From: Solibacillus isronensis
Lineage (GTDB): Bacteria; Bacillota; Bacilli; Bacillales_A; Planococcaceae
Reading direction: 5' to 3'
Assembly (NCBI RefSeq): GCF_023715405.1
Contig: NZ_JAMBOC010000007.1
Location: forward strand, 28,298-92,297
Length of the DNA stretch: 64,000 nucleotides
How positions within the stretch are numbered: the stretch's first letter is position 1; each line of letters starts with the position of its first letter. A program made the position numbers and the translations under genes. Below the pieces are notes generated by a model that was not told the DNA's origin, ran no database searches, and worked only from the letters and a program-made list of their open reading frames with translations. Of the stretch, positions 25,391-34,359 are shown piece after piece.

Positions 25391-26735
25391 CTCGCTCATC
25401 ATGATGCTTATTATCTTTACATTCACGATTGTCTTTATGCTTTGGAGACCTATGAATGTTAATGAAACGGTCCCAACAACTATCGGGGCGGCAATTGTGT
25501 TAATCCTGGGTATTGTATCGTGGACTGACATTCTTGATATCATGGGCATCGTCAGTGGACCTTCACTTACAATCCTTTCGACCATTATGATGACGATTGT
25601 TTTGGAAAGTATCGGCTTTTTCAAGTGGATTGCATTCAACATTGTCAACAGGTCTAAAGGATCTGGTATTAGGCTTTATATTTATACAAATTTGCTCTGC
25701 TTTTTAATGACAATGCTATTTAATAATGATGGCAGTATTTTGATTACTACACCAATCATCATTCGTATAGTCCAACTACTCAAATTTAAACCGCATCAAA
25801 TGTATCCATACTTAATTTCAGGTGCTCTAATTGCTACAGCTGCCAGTGCCCCCATTGCAGTTAGTAATATTTCGAACTTAATTGCACTGAAAATTGTTGG
25901 CCTCACTTTAAATGACTATGTACTCATGATGTTTATCCCGTCGATGATTGGTATTTTTGTTATCGCCTGGCTGCTTTTTTTATATTTCAAAAAGGATATA
26001 CCGAAAGTTTCTACCATGATTCCCTTTAAACGTGCACACCTCCATTCTACTCAATTATATACACATCCTCTTGATCCGGCAGGTAATCCGGAAGATATCG
26101 ACTGGAAGATGTTCAAAGTATGCTTACTCATTATAATAACAACTCGAATTGCGTTTTTTGCCCTCACTCCTTTTGGTATCTCGCTTGAATTTATCGGATT
26201 ATTCGGTGCTGCCATTCTCATTATTTATCGATGGATTCGTATCCGCATTGGAATTAAAGATGTGATAAGAAATACACCATGGCAAATATTTCTATTTGCC
26301 TTTAATATGTATGTCCTTGTTTATGGGCTCAAAAATGTCGGTTTAAATGACTTCATTGTATCTTCATTGAGAGAGTTCATAGCTCAGGATGCTTTACAGG
26401 CAACAATTATTATGGGAATGCTGACAACTGTGCTTTCAAATTTAGTAAATAATTTACCGGCTGTCATGTTCAGTACAATGGCAATTGTCGATATGGGACT
26501 GGATCCTCTAATTGTACAGATTGCATATCTTGCCAGTGTAATCGGAAGCGATATAGGGGCACTATTAACACCAATCGGTACACTTGCCACATTAATTTGG
26601 ATGTTCGAACTTAAAAAGTATGGTGTGAAAATGACTTGGCGGAAATATTTGAAAGTAACATTCCTTGTCATTCCAATTGGATTGTTTGTCAGTTTATTTA
26701 GTTTATATTTATGGATTATGTTGTTTGTTCAGTAG
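25380..26735 (+). CDS. ArsB/NhaD-type (ion transporter superfamily) permease
   Basis: A 451-residue membrane protein with about 11-12 hydrophobic segments. NNDGSILITTP, SNLVNNLPAVMF and SDIGALLTPIGTLATLIW match the two re-entrant NxxP and gate motifs of the ArsB/NhaD/CitM superfamily, and the nearest type by memory is ArsB/YdfA. No arsR, arsC or arsA lies nearby, so arsenite need not be the substrate. The start is ATG 25380, 9 bases after GAGGCGG, overlapping the small membrane protein gene; ATG 25362 is less likely. Its setting between two CotB-like coat genes is unusual and hints at a function in sporulation. Confidence 0.8.
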   Translation: MWDSSLIMMLIIFTFTIVFMLWRPMNVNETVPTTIGAAIVLILGIVSWTDILDIMGIVSGPSLTILSTIMMTIVLESIGFFKWIAFNIVNRSKGSGIRLYIYTNLLCFLMTMLFNNDGSILITTPIIIRIVQLLKFKPHQMYPYLISGALIATAASAPIAVSNISNLIALKIVGLTLNDYVLMMFIPSMIGIFVIAWLLFLYFKKDIPKVSTMIPFKRAHLHSTQLYTHPLDPAGNPEDIDWKMFKVCLLIIITTRIAFFALTPFGISLEFIGLFGAAILIIYRWIRIRIGIKDVIRNTPWQIFLFAFNMYVLVYGLKNVGLNDFIVSSLREFIAQDALQATIIMGMLTTVLSNLVNNLPAVMFSTMAIVDMGLDPLIVQIAYLASVIGSDIGALLTPIGTLATLIWMFELKKYGVKMTWRKYLKVTFLVIPIGLFVSLFSLYLWIMLFVQ

Positions 26736-26750
26736 ATAGGAGGAAGCAAT

Positions 26751-27425
26751 TTGTATCACATATGGCAAGGAGAACAGAAAGAATATGTCACAGTCAGTTT
26801 AATAGGAGATCAGCTTTTCAAAGGTATTATTTTCGATAGCGGCAGCGACATTATTGTATTATTTAACGGCGAAAATTTTGTTTATATCCCCGTCAGCCAT
26901 ATTGAATATATTGTAGCCGATACACCAGATACTGAATTTGCAGGGCCTTCCGATTCCCCAATTATTCCTTTGGATGATAATAAAAAGAATTTAACATTTG
27001 AGAGTATCCTAAAAGAGGCAAAGGGAATTAACCAGGAAATATGCATTATCAATAAAAAGTACTTATATGGCACGGTTCTAGAAGTAATGGATGATTATCT
27101 TGTGTTCTTTTCACCTGTTTATAAAAAGATCTATATTCCAATAAACCATATAAAATGGATTATTCCTTATACGCCTAATGAGCGGCCGTATGGTTTATCA
27201 GAGGCGGAATATAGCGGGAAACAAGCAGAAGAGGGATTTGAAGCGAATTTCGAAAAGCAGCTGGCGATACTATTAAATAAGCTGATTGTGTTAAATATGG
27301 GGGAGAAGACTCATCATATAGGGAAAGTAAAAAGTATTAATGGCAAGATGCTGGAGCTGAAAACAGCGAAAGAGAAACGAACGTATGTAAATATTGAACA
27401 TATTCAAACAATACATTGCGTATAG
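26751..27425 (+). CDS. CotB-related protein with three degenerate modules
   Basis: A 224-residue protein in which I see three copies of a strand-turn-strand module that end alike: NFVYIPVSHIEYIV, KKIYIPINHIKWII and KRTYVNIEHIQTIH. Each copy runs from a short KG(I/T) strand through a (D)YLVFF-like strand to the HI..I end, as in CotB, though the RGGPES line is lost. The TTG start at 26751 is 7 bases after TAGGAGG and 15 bases from the permease stop, so it is in the same operon. Probable spore-coat or spore-membrane protein; this is inferred from the module and the neighbours. Confidence 0.65.
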   Translation: MYHIWQGEQKEYVTVSLIGDQLFKGIIFDSGSDIIVLFNGENFVYIPVSHIEYIVADTPDTEFAGPSDSPIIPLDDNKKNLTFESILKEAKGINQEICIINKKYLYGTVLEVMDDYLVFFSPVYKKIYIPINHIKWIIPYTPNERPYGLSEAEYSGKQAEEGFEANFEKQLAILLNKLIVLNMGEKTHHIGKVKSINGKMLELKTAKEKRTYVNIEHIQTIHCV

Positions 27426-27470
27426 GCAACGCTGTAATAAGCGGCGTTATGTAATGCCTATAGTTTTTAC
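27421..27470 (+). terminator. Branched terminator after the coat/permease cluster
   Basis: TATAGGCA (27421-27428) pairs with TGCCTATA (27455-27462), with an inner AACGC/GCGTT hairpin, followed by GTTTTT. Confidence 0.6.
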
Positions 27471-27534
27471 ATGTACAGAAGCTTAAATAGTAATTTGGTG
27501 TGGAACGATTAAAATAAAAGAGCTATAAGTAACG

Positions 27535-27570
27535 GAGACACAATTCAATTTGAATTAGTGTCTTTTTTGT
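27535..27570 (+). terminator. Second terminator before the carotenoid operon
   Basis: AGACAC-AATTCAA pairs with TTGAATT-AGTGTCT with one bulge, followed by TTTTTTG. No gene lies between it and the terminator at 27421, so it may back that one up. Confidence 0.7.
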
Positions 27571-27774
27571 TTGGGTGATGCTGGATTGCCCTCTATAAAC
27601 ATTATACAAAGCTAATGAAATTTGATGGGGATTGTAAAAGGATTGGAATTTAAAATTCGAACAATAAATCCGAAAAATTTACATATTAATTAGGATTGAA
27701 AGTAGGGAAAAAGGGTAAACGTTTTAGAGAAAAAGTAAAAAACTTGAAAACCCATTGTCACCAAAGATTATACA

Positions 27775-27827
27775 ACATTAATATTAATGTATAACGTTTG
27801 ACGAAAAGCAATCAATCTACATATATG
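27775..27827 (+). promoter_or_regulatory. Candidate crt promoter with adjoining palindrome
   Basis: TTGACG (27798-27803), an 18-base spacer and TATATG (27822-27827) make a plausible vegetative promoter 47 bases before crtN. Immediately upstream is a perfect 16-bp palindrome, ACATTAATATTAATGT (27775-27790), a possible operator. I found no convincing sigma-B boxes in the gap 27571-27873. Confidence 0.45.
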
Positions 27828-27873
27828 AGGAAAGGCAAATGTCATTTTAATAATTAATTAGGGGAGCGCAAAT

Positions 27874-29392
27874 ATGAAAAAAAAAGTCATTGTTATTGGA
27901 GCTGGTGTAGCAGGGATGGCAAGTGCAATTCGTCTACAGCAAGCGGGTTACGAAGTGGAACTGTTTGAAAAGGAAGCAATGCCGGGAGGAAAAATGCATC
28001 GTATTGAAAAAGATGGTTTTAAATTTGATTTGGGGCCAACTATTGTGATGATGCCTGAATTATACAGGGAGATTTTCGAATTATGCGGCCGGGACCCTGA
28101 CGATTACATACCAATGGAGAAGCTCGATCCGATGTTTCAAGTCTATTTTAAAGACGAGATGGATCGCCCGTATAAAGGCTCGTCCGACTTAACCGAAATG
28201 ATGGAAAACACTAGAAAGTATAAACCCTGATGATGCACTAGGTTTTTTGGATTACTTACAGGAAATATATAAACGTTTTATCGTCGCAAAGAATTATTTT
28301 ATCCAACGGCCTTTCCGCAAATTTAAAGACTTTTACAATCCATTTATGATCAAACAAACTTTGAAATTAAAAACCTTCGACAGCGCCGATCATTTTATTG
28401 GTAAATATATTAAAGATGAACGAATTAAAAATATGCTTAGTTTTCAAACATTGTACATAGGCATCTCCCCATATAACGGGCCTTCACTGTATTCGATTAT
28501 TCCTATGATTGAATTTTTGTACGGAGTTTGGTTTATCAAAGGCGGCATGCACACAATGGCGACATCGATGGAAAAACTGTTTTATGAACTTGGTGGTAAG
28601 GTCCACTACAATGCTGACGTCGAGAAAATTTCCATCGAGGACGGCCATGCCAATGGAATTTACGTGAATGGCAGAAGGGAAGAGGCTGATTACGTTATGT
28701 GTAACGCAGACTTTCCTTATGCAATGAAAGAGCTCATTCAAGATAAAAAGGCGAAAGGGAAATATACCGATGAGAAAATCGATGCGATGAAATATTCCTG
28801 CTCCTGCTTCCTCCTTTATTTAGGAACTAACCGCAAATACGATCAAGTAGAGGGAGTGCATAATTTTGTTTTCAAAAGTGAGATGAAGAAAAATATAAAT
28901 GATATTTTTTCAGGAAAAAAGCTTCAGGATGGCGCATTTTATATTCATATCCCGTCAAAAGCTGAACCGTCGATGGCACCGGAAGGGAAGGAAGCAATTT
29001 ATGTTCTGCTGCCGGTATCCGAACTTTCAACAGCGAAGTATGAATGGAATGAAGAAACGATTCAATATTACCGTAATTATTTGATTCGTGAAATGAAAAA
29101 AATAAAAGGGTTTGAAAATCTGGAAGAAGAAATTGTCTCGGAATCATACACAACACCATTGAATTTCAAACAGCGGTTTAATGCATACAATGGCGCAACA
29201 TTCGGATTGCAGCCAACGTTGAGGCAGAGTAATCATATGCGCCCGCAAAGTAAAGCGACCCATTGTGAAAACCTGTACTTTACAGGCAGTAGTACGCATC
29301 CAGGTGCAGGTGTGCCAATCGTTCTCCTTTCTGCGAAAATAGCTGCTCAGGAACTCATATCAGATGATCAAGGGATTCAGTTTGACTACTAA
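27874..29392 (+). pseudogene. crtN: crtN, diapophytoene desaturase, interrupted by a +1 frameshift
   Basis: The gene for the first carotenoid desaturase (4,4'-diapophytoene to diaponeurosporene). The FAD site VIGAGVAGMASAIRLQQ and GGKMHRIEKDGF lie in frame 27874-28230; the rest, from GFLDYLQEIYKRF to the C-terminal GSSTHPGAGVPIVLLSAK, lies one frame over and ends at 29392. Around 28207-28213 the bases AAC A CTA break the frame: dropping A 28210 gives MENLESINPDDALGF and one 505-residue protein of normal CrtN length. Either a true mutation, a sequencing error or recoding; no slippery run is present at the site. GGGGAGCG precedes ATG 27874. First gene of the crt operon. Confidence 0.85.
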
Positions 29393-29418
29393 ACTATTTT
29401 ACAAAAGGGGAGATTGAT

Positions 29419-30261
29419 ATGATACAGCACCAATTGAACTCGGATTTAAAATACTGCGAAAATATTATTAAAAAGCATTCCAAAAGCTTTTATTTTGCAT
29501 TTTCCGGACTTCCGGCAGAAAAGAGATATGCTGTCTATGCAATTTACGCTTTTTGCAGAATAGCCGACGATAGTGTGGACGAAAATCCAATTATTGCGGT
29601 TAAGAGCGCGGCTATAAATCAATTACGCCATGAACTCGATCTTTTCAGCCACCATGAAGAACGGAATCATCCATTATGGAGAGCGCTGCGGCATGTATTT
29701 AATACATTTGATATGGATATTCAGCCTTTCTACGATCAATTGACAGGACAAGAGATGGATATTTATTTTTCCTCACCAAAAACACTCCGACAATTAGAAG
29801 AGTATAGCTATTATGTAGCTGGCTCTGTCGGCTTGATGCTACTTCCGATTATTGCAACGGAAAATCATCAATATCTTAAAAAGACTGCGGTTAAACTCGG
29901 TATTGCGATGCAGCTTACAAATATTTTACGAGATATAGGCGAAGATTTTTATGAAAAGAACCGCATTTATCTTCCGGTAATGGAGCAGTTACGCTTCGGA
30001 TATTGTAAAGAAAAGCTGGAACAACAGATAATTGATGACTCGTTTATTACTCTTTGGGAACATTTGGCGGTACGAGCCGAAACTTTATATGATGAATTTT
30101 CAAATCATCTTGTGAAATTTGATAACGATAGTAAAGTACCGCTTATGACGGCGGCAAATGTTTACCGCTTGATTTTAAATGTGATTCGGGAAAACCAATA
30201 TGACTGCTTAACGAAAAGAAATTTTGTTGTCCGGGAACGGTTAGAGCAGATTAGAGTTTAA
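29419..30261 (+). CDS. crtM: CrtM, 4,4'-diapophytoene (dehydrosqualene) synthase
   Basis: A 280-residue squalene/phytoene synthase. The two aspartate-rich Mg2+-diphosphate motifs are visible as DDSVDE (about residue 51) and DIGED (about residue 174), with FYFAFSGLPAEKR upstream as in CrtM. It should condense two farnesyl diphosphates head to head to the C30 backbone, judging from the CrtN/CrtP/CrtQ/CrtO neighbours rather than from sequence alone. AAGGGGAGA precedes ATG 29419, 26 bases after the crtN stop, so the operon is tight. Confidence 0.92.
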   Translation: MIQHQLNSDLKYCENIIKKHSKSFYFAFSGLPAEKRYAVYAIYAFCRIADDSVDENPIIAVKSAAINQLRHELDLFSHHEERNHPLWRALRHVFNTFDMDIQPFYDQLTGQEMDIYFSSPKTLRQLEEYSYYVAGSVGLMLLPIIATENHQYLKKTAVKLGIAMQLTNILRDIGEDFYEKNRIYLPVMEQLRFGYCKEKLEQQIIDDSFITLWEHLAVRAETLYDEFSNHLVKFDNDSKVPLMTAANVYRLILNVIRENQYDCLTKRNFVVRERLEQIRV

Positions 30262-30289
30262 ATAAATGGCAAATAGAGGGGGAGACACT

Positions 30290-31783
30290 ATGTCCGGTAA
30301 GAAAAAAGTGGTTGTAATTGGCGGAGGGCTTGGCGGTTTATCTGCAGCAATTTCACTCCAGCAAAAAGGGTACGATGTTGACATATATGAACAGAACAAT
30401 CATCTCGGCGGAAAGTTGAACCGTTTAGAGCAGGATGGTTTCGGTTTTGATTTAGGGCCATCGATCCTAACGATGCCTCATATATTCGAAACTTTATTTC
30501 AACAAAGCGGAAAACAAATGAGTGATTATGTGAAGATTCAGCGATTGAGCCATCAGTGGCGCTCATTTTTCCCGGAAGGTAATACAATCGATTTATATGA
30601 AAATCTGCACGATATGGAAAACTTGAATCCATCTCTAACGAAAAAAGATATTAAACAATACAATAAATTACTGGACTATTCCAAGGGATTATACGAGATA
30701 ACGGAGCAAGGTTATTTTAATCAAGGGTTAGATAATCTAAAGGAAGTGATCCAATTTCATGGTGCGTTTCAATCATTGAGGAAATTTGATTTATCATCGA
30801 CTATGTTTGATGCGATTGATAAAAGAATTAAGAACCCGCAATTCCGGGATATGCTGAGTTATATTGTAAAATATGTTGGATCTTCCGCTTATCATGCGCC
30901 GGCAGTTCTGAATATGATGATTTACATGCAGCACGCCCAGGGAATCTGGTATGTGTCTGGTGGGATGCACAATTTGGCAAACGCTTTAGTGAAGTTAGCT
31001 GAAGATATTGGTGTAACCTTCCATCTTGGGAAAAAGATCGTGAAATTGGATAAAAACAAACGAACTATTACGGCAGCCTATACAGATGATGGGACGAAAC
31101 TGTCTGCTGATTATTTTGTTTCCAATATGGAAGTTATCCCAACATATAAACAATTAACTGAGGAAAAAGAAAGTTATACCGATAAATTAGATGAAAAATT
31201 TGAGCCAGCAAGCTCGGGCCTTGTCTTACATTTAGGGGTTAAAAATAGCTACCCTCAACTGGCCCATCATAATTTCTTTTTCGCTAAAAACATGAAAAAG
31301 CAAATGAATCTGATTTTTGAGAAGCATGAACTTCCGGATGATCCTGTCATTTATTTAGTGAACGTGAATAAAACAGATCCAAAACAAGCACTGCCGGGTC
31401 ATGAGAACCTTAAAATCCTTCCACATATTCCTCACCTTCAAGATAAGCCTCTAACTCGGCAGCAATATACCGAGTTTGCGGAAAAGGTATTAATAAAGCT
31501 GGAAAATATGGGTTTGGACAATCTTAGAGAAAGTATTGTTACAAAGGATATGTGGACACCTCATGATATTGAACGGACGTATTCTTCGGACCGCGGGGCA
31601 ATTTACGGAACTGTATCCGATAAGAAAATAAATAAAGGATTTAAACATCCGAAGCAAAGTGAACGCTATGATAATTTATATTTCGTCGGGGGAACTGTTA
31701 ATCCGGGTGGCGGTATGCCAATGGTTACGCTTAGCGGGCAACAGGTGGCGAAGAAACTGATCGAAAAAGATAGGAAGAAGTAA
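30290..31783 (+). CDS. crtP: CrtP-type diaponeurosporene oxygenase (CrtN paralogue)
   Basis: A 497-residue FAD-dependent carotenoid oxidoreductase related to crtN. FAD motif VVVIGGGLGGLSAAISLQQ, then GGKLNRLEQDGFGFDLGPS, and the C-terminal GGTVNPGGGMPMVTLSGQQ. The length equals that of the S. aureus 4,4'-diaponeurosporene oxygenase (CrtP), which oxidises a terminal methyl group to the aldehyde; it could instead be a second desaturase. The start is ATG 30290, 6 bases after AGGGGGAG; an in-frame ATG at 30266 has no ribosome site. Since crtN is broken, a stand-in desaturase activity of this enzyme would matter for pigmentation. Confidence 0.88.
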   Translation: MSGKKKVVVIGGGLGGLSAAISLQQKGYDVDIYEQNNHLGGKLNRLEQDGFGFDLGPSILTMPHIFETLFQQSGKQMSDYVKIQRLSHQWRSFFPEGNTIDLYENLHDMENLNPSLTKKDIKQYNKLLDYSKGLYEITEQGYFNQGLDNLKEVIQFHGAFQSLRKFDLSSTMFDAIDKRIKNPQFRDMLSYIVKYVGSSAYHAPAVLNMMIYMQHAQGIWYVSGGMHNLANALVKLAEDIGVTFHLGKKIVKLDKNKRTITAAYTDDGTKLSADYFVSNMEVIPTYKQLTEEKESYTDKLDEKFEPASSGLVLHLGVKNSYPQLAHHNFFFAKNMKKQMNLIFEKHELPDDPVIYLVNVNKTDPKQALPGHENLKILPHIPHLQDKPLTRQQYTEFAEKVLIKLENMGLDNLRESIVTKDMWTPHDIERTYSSDRGAIYGTVSDKKINKGFKHPKQSERYDNLYFVGGTVNPGGGMPMVTLSGQQVAKKLIEKDRKK

Positions 31784-31828
31784 ATAGTACTAGCTATAAG
31801 ACAAATGCAAATGGAAGGAACATGATCA

Positions 31829-32947
31829 ATGGAAACTTTGTATTTGGTTGTGCAAATACTATCCTTACTCGGTTTATTATGTGGTGTCCTGATGTTTTGG
31901 TCTACAAGAAAACCACCAGCAAAAGAGGGGAATCCGCCATTACCTTTATTGTCGATCATCATACCAGCCAGAAATGAAGCGCTTCGGTTGCCGCCATTGT
32001 TAAAATCACTCCAGCAACAAAGTTGGAAGCGTTTTGAAATAATTGTAGTCGATGATGGTTCCTCGGATCATACTGCTGAAGTTGCATCGTCATACGGAGC
32101 GAAGGTTTTAATATGTAAACAAGTAGGCGAGATGAGCCCGGGTAAATCCAATGCTTGTGCGTATGGGGCACAATCTGCAAGAGGAGAATGGCTCCTTTTT
32201 TTGGATGCGGATGTTCAGCTTGCTGCTGAAGACAGCCTTGAGCGCATTGTAAACAGCTTTAGCAAGCAAGAAGGAAAAGGGATATTATCAATTCAGCCAT
32301 ATCACCAAATTGTAAAACGATATGAAAATTTTTCGGTAATATTTAATATTATTGTGCTGACAGGAATGAATGTATTTACTGTTTGGAAAGAAAAGTTTGC
32401 AACGGCAGGATCATTTGGACCATGTATTCTTTGTGATAATGAGAGTTACATTGCAACGGGAGGCCATGAAGCTGCGGAAGAATCGATTATGGATGACTTT
32501 GCGCTGAGTAATGTTTTTATAGCGAAAGACTTACCGGTGACCAATTATGCCGGAAAAGGGATTATAAATATGCGAATGTATGAAGAGGGACCGAAGCAAC
32601 TAATGGAAGGCTGGACAAAAAATTTGGCGACAGCTTCCCAATCCACTCATAAATTTGTCATGCTGCTCATACAGCTTTGGATTTTTGGTGTTATTATGGT
32701 CGCAATGGCTCCCTTCATCGCCTTTTTAACGGAATCTTCTGTAGCGTTCTTCAGCAGTATTGTCGTCTATATATTATACGGTGCGCATTTGTATTTGCTT
32801 GCGAAAAGAGTAGGGGATTTTCATCTCGTTGTTTTCTTGATTTATCCTTTTTTTGTTTTATTTTTTACATCCGTATTTTTGTACTCATTATACCGTACGC
32901 ATGTTTTGCATTCGGTCATGTGGAGAGGCAGAAAAATCAAAGTGTAA
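31829..32947 (+). CDS. crtQ: CrtQ-type glycosyltransferase (GT2)
   Basis: A 372-residue membrane-bound family-2 glycosyltransferase. One N-terminal helix precedes the GT-A domain with IIIPARNEALRL, EIIVVDDGSSDH and the DXD-like FLDADVQ; FAL in MDDFALSN takes the place of the acceptor-site ED motif. Three C-terminal helices follow. By position and form it corresponds to the staphyloxanthin enzyme CrtQ, which attaches glucose to the carotenoid carboxylate. GGAAGGAAC lies before ATG 31829. Sugar and acceptor are inferred from the operon. Confidence 0.85.
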   Translation: METLYLVVQILSLLGLLCGVLMFWSTRKPPAKEGNPPLPLLSIIIPARNEALRLPPLLKSLQQQSWKRFEIIVVDDGSSDHTAEVASSYGAKVLICKQVGEMSPGKSNACAYGAQSARGEWLLFLDADVQLAAEDSLERIVNSFSKQEGKGILSIQPYHQIVKRYENFSVIFNIIVLTGMNVFTVWKEKFATAGSFGPCILCDNESYIATGGHEAAEESIMDDFALSNVFIAKDLPVTNYAGKGIINMRMYEEGPKQLMEGWTKNLATASQSTHKFVMLLIQLWIFGVIMVAMAPFIAFLTESSVAFFSSIVVYILYGAHLYLLAKRVGDFHLVVFLIYPFFVLFFTSVFLYSLYRTHVLHSVMWRGRKIKV

Positions 32948-32959
32948 TAGGAGAGAGGT

Positions 32960-33445
32960 ATGACAGTTATTAATGCAATTTGGCTTCTCGTTGTTAACAT
33001 AGTGGCATGGTTCGTTCTTCACTTATCAATTTCAGCGCTCTGTTTCAACATTCCTTTACGCTTTTTTCTGAAGAATGTTGTATTTTTCCGTATTGCAAAG
33101 TGGGAGGAGCACGGGGAAATCTGGAATCGGTTATTTTTAGTGAAGAAATGGAAAAAGCACTTAATTGATGGCTCTTCGATTGCAAAGAAAAGTTACAATA
33201 AAAGCCATTTACATGGTACGAAGCGGGAAAATCTGATCGTCTTTGCCGCTGAAACAAAAAGGGCTGAAATGACGCATTGGCTGCTTATTTTACCTGCGCC
33301 ACTATTTTTCCTCTGGAACCCTGTTTGGGCAGGCTGGATTAATATTATCTACGCACTCTTCGCCAATCTACCATTTATATTAACGCAACGTTATAACAGA
33401 GGGCGAATTGAAAATATTTTAGATTTATCAGATCGCAACAATTAA
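32960..33445 (+). CDS. crtO: CrtO-type acyltransferase
   Basis: A 161-residue membrane protein matching glycosyl-4,4'-diaponeurosporenoate acyltransferase of staphylococci: a hydrophobic N-terminus, the conserved RLFLVKKWKKHLIDG segment, then ETKRAEMTHW and the C-terminal NLPFILTQRYNRGR. It should esterify the sugar of the glycosylated carotenoid with a fatty acid, giving the membrane-embedded end product. GGAGAG precedes ATG 32960, 12 bases after crtQ. Last gene of the operon; no clear terminator is seen before the next gene. Confidence 0.87.
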   Translation: MTVINAIWLLVVNIVAWFVLHLSISALCFNIPLRFFLKNVVFFRIAKWEEHGEIWNRLFLVKKWKKHLIDGSSIAKKSYNKSHLHGTKRENLIVFAAETKRAEMTHWLLILPAPLFFLWNPVWAGWINIIYALFANLPFILTQRYNRGRIENILDLSDRNN

Positions 33446-33540
33446 AAATACTTTCTATATCGTCCGAACACGAAATATGACGGATGGAAGTACGCTATGT
33501 TAAAATTTTATTGGAATAATGTTTAAAGGAGACGATAATA

Positions 33541-34266
33541 TTGAGTCAGTCATTACAAGGTAAAGTCGCAGTTGTAACAGGTGCTGCACGCGGGATCGGT
33601 AAAGCGGTAGCAGTAGCATTAGCAAAAGAGGGTGTGAACGTAGGGATCATTGCACGTTCAGAAGAAGCACTACAGAACGTGGCGAAAGAAATTGAAAGCC
33701 ATGGTGTTAAAGCTGCCTATGCAGTGGCGGATGTTTCAAATTTAGAACAAGTACAGAAGGCTGCTGCCCATCTAAAAGAAGAGTTGGGTTTAACGGATAT
33801 TTTAGTTAACAATGCGGGCGTAGGGAAATTTGATAAGCTTGTTGATATGGATCCGGCAGAATTTAAAGAAATTGTCGACATCAATGTAATGGGTACTTTT
33901 TATGTATCGCACACAATTGTACCGCAATTAATCGAAAAAAATGCAGGTGATGTTATTAATATTTCATCTACAAACGGTTTAAACGGTGCGGCAACATCAA
34001 GTGCATACAGTGCTTCTAAATTCGGTGTCATCGGCTTAACAGAGTCGCTAGCAGCAGAAGTGCGCCGCAATAATATTCGTGTAACAGCATTAGCGCCAAG
34101 TACAATCGCAACAGATTTGGCGGATGCACTGAGCCTAGTGCCTGATGAAAAAAGAGATCAATATATGCACCCTGAAGATATTGCAGACTATATTATCGCA
34201 CAATTGAAGCTGAACAACCGCATGTATATTAAAAACGCAACATTAATGAATACAAATCCGTTCTAA
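33541..34266 (+). CDS. yoxD: SDR-family reductase, YoxD-like (annotated as 3-ketoacyl-ACP reductase type)
   Basis: A 241-residue short-chain dehydrogenase closely resembling B. subtilis YoxD by the lines VTGAARGIGKA, INISSTNG, YSASKFGVIGLTES and LAPSTIATD, and by the unusual C-terminus IKNATLMNTNPF. The catalytic Ser-Tyr-Lys set is present. FabG-like labels are common for this group, but it is not part of a fatty-acid cluster here and the substrate is unproved. A TTG start at 33541 lies 8 bases after AAAGGAGA. A terminator follows at 34300. Confidence 0.87.
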   Translation: MSQSLQGKVAVVTGAARGIGKAVAVALAKEGVNVGIIARSEEALQNVAKEIESHGVKAAYAVADVSNLEQVQKAAAHLKEELGLTDILVNNAGVGKFDKLVDMDPAEFKEIVDINVMGTFYVSHTIVPQLIEKNAGDVINISSTNGLNGAATSSAYSASKFGVIGLTESLAAEVRRNNIRVTALAPSTIATDLADALSLVPDEKRDQYMHPEDIADYIIAQLKLNNRMYIKNATLMNTNPF

Positions 34267-34299
34267 TAATAATGCAACTTTAAGAACCGATTGAATTTG

Positions 34300-34341
34300 A
34301 AAAGCCCTTCATTCTGAAAACAGAATGAAGGGCTTTATTTG
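34300..34341. terminator. Terminator between convergent SDR and acetyltransferase genes
   Basis: AAAGCCCTTCATTCTG (34301-34316) pairs with CAGAATGAAGGGCTTT (34321-34336), followed by TATTTG. Confidence 0.9.
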
Positions 34342-34359
34342 TAATGATCGAGTTTTTTG

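Noticed and set aside
25380..26735. Arsenic resistance operon
   Set aside because: Only an ArsB-type permease is present; no arsR, arsC or arsA, and the neighbours are coat-like proteins.
27874..28230. Separate short FAD-binding protein
   Set aside because: The frame ends exactly where the CrtN sequence continues one base over; both parts align to one desaturase.
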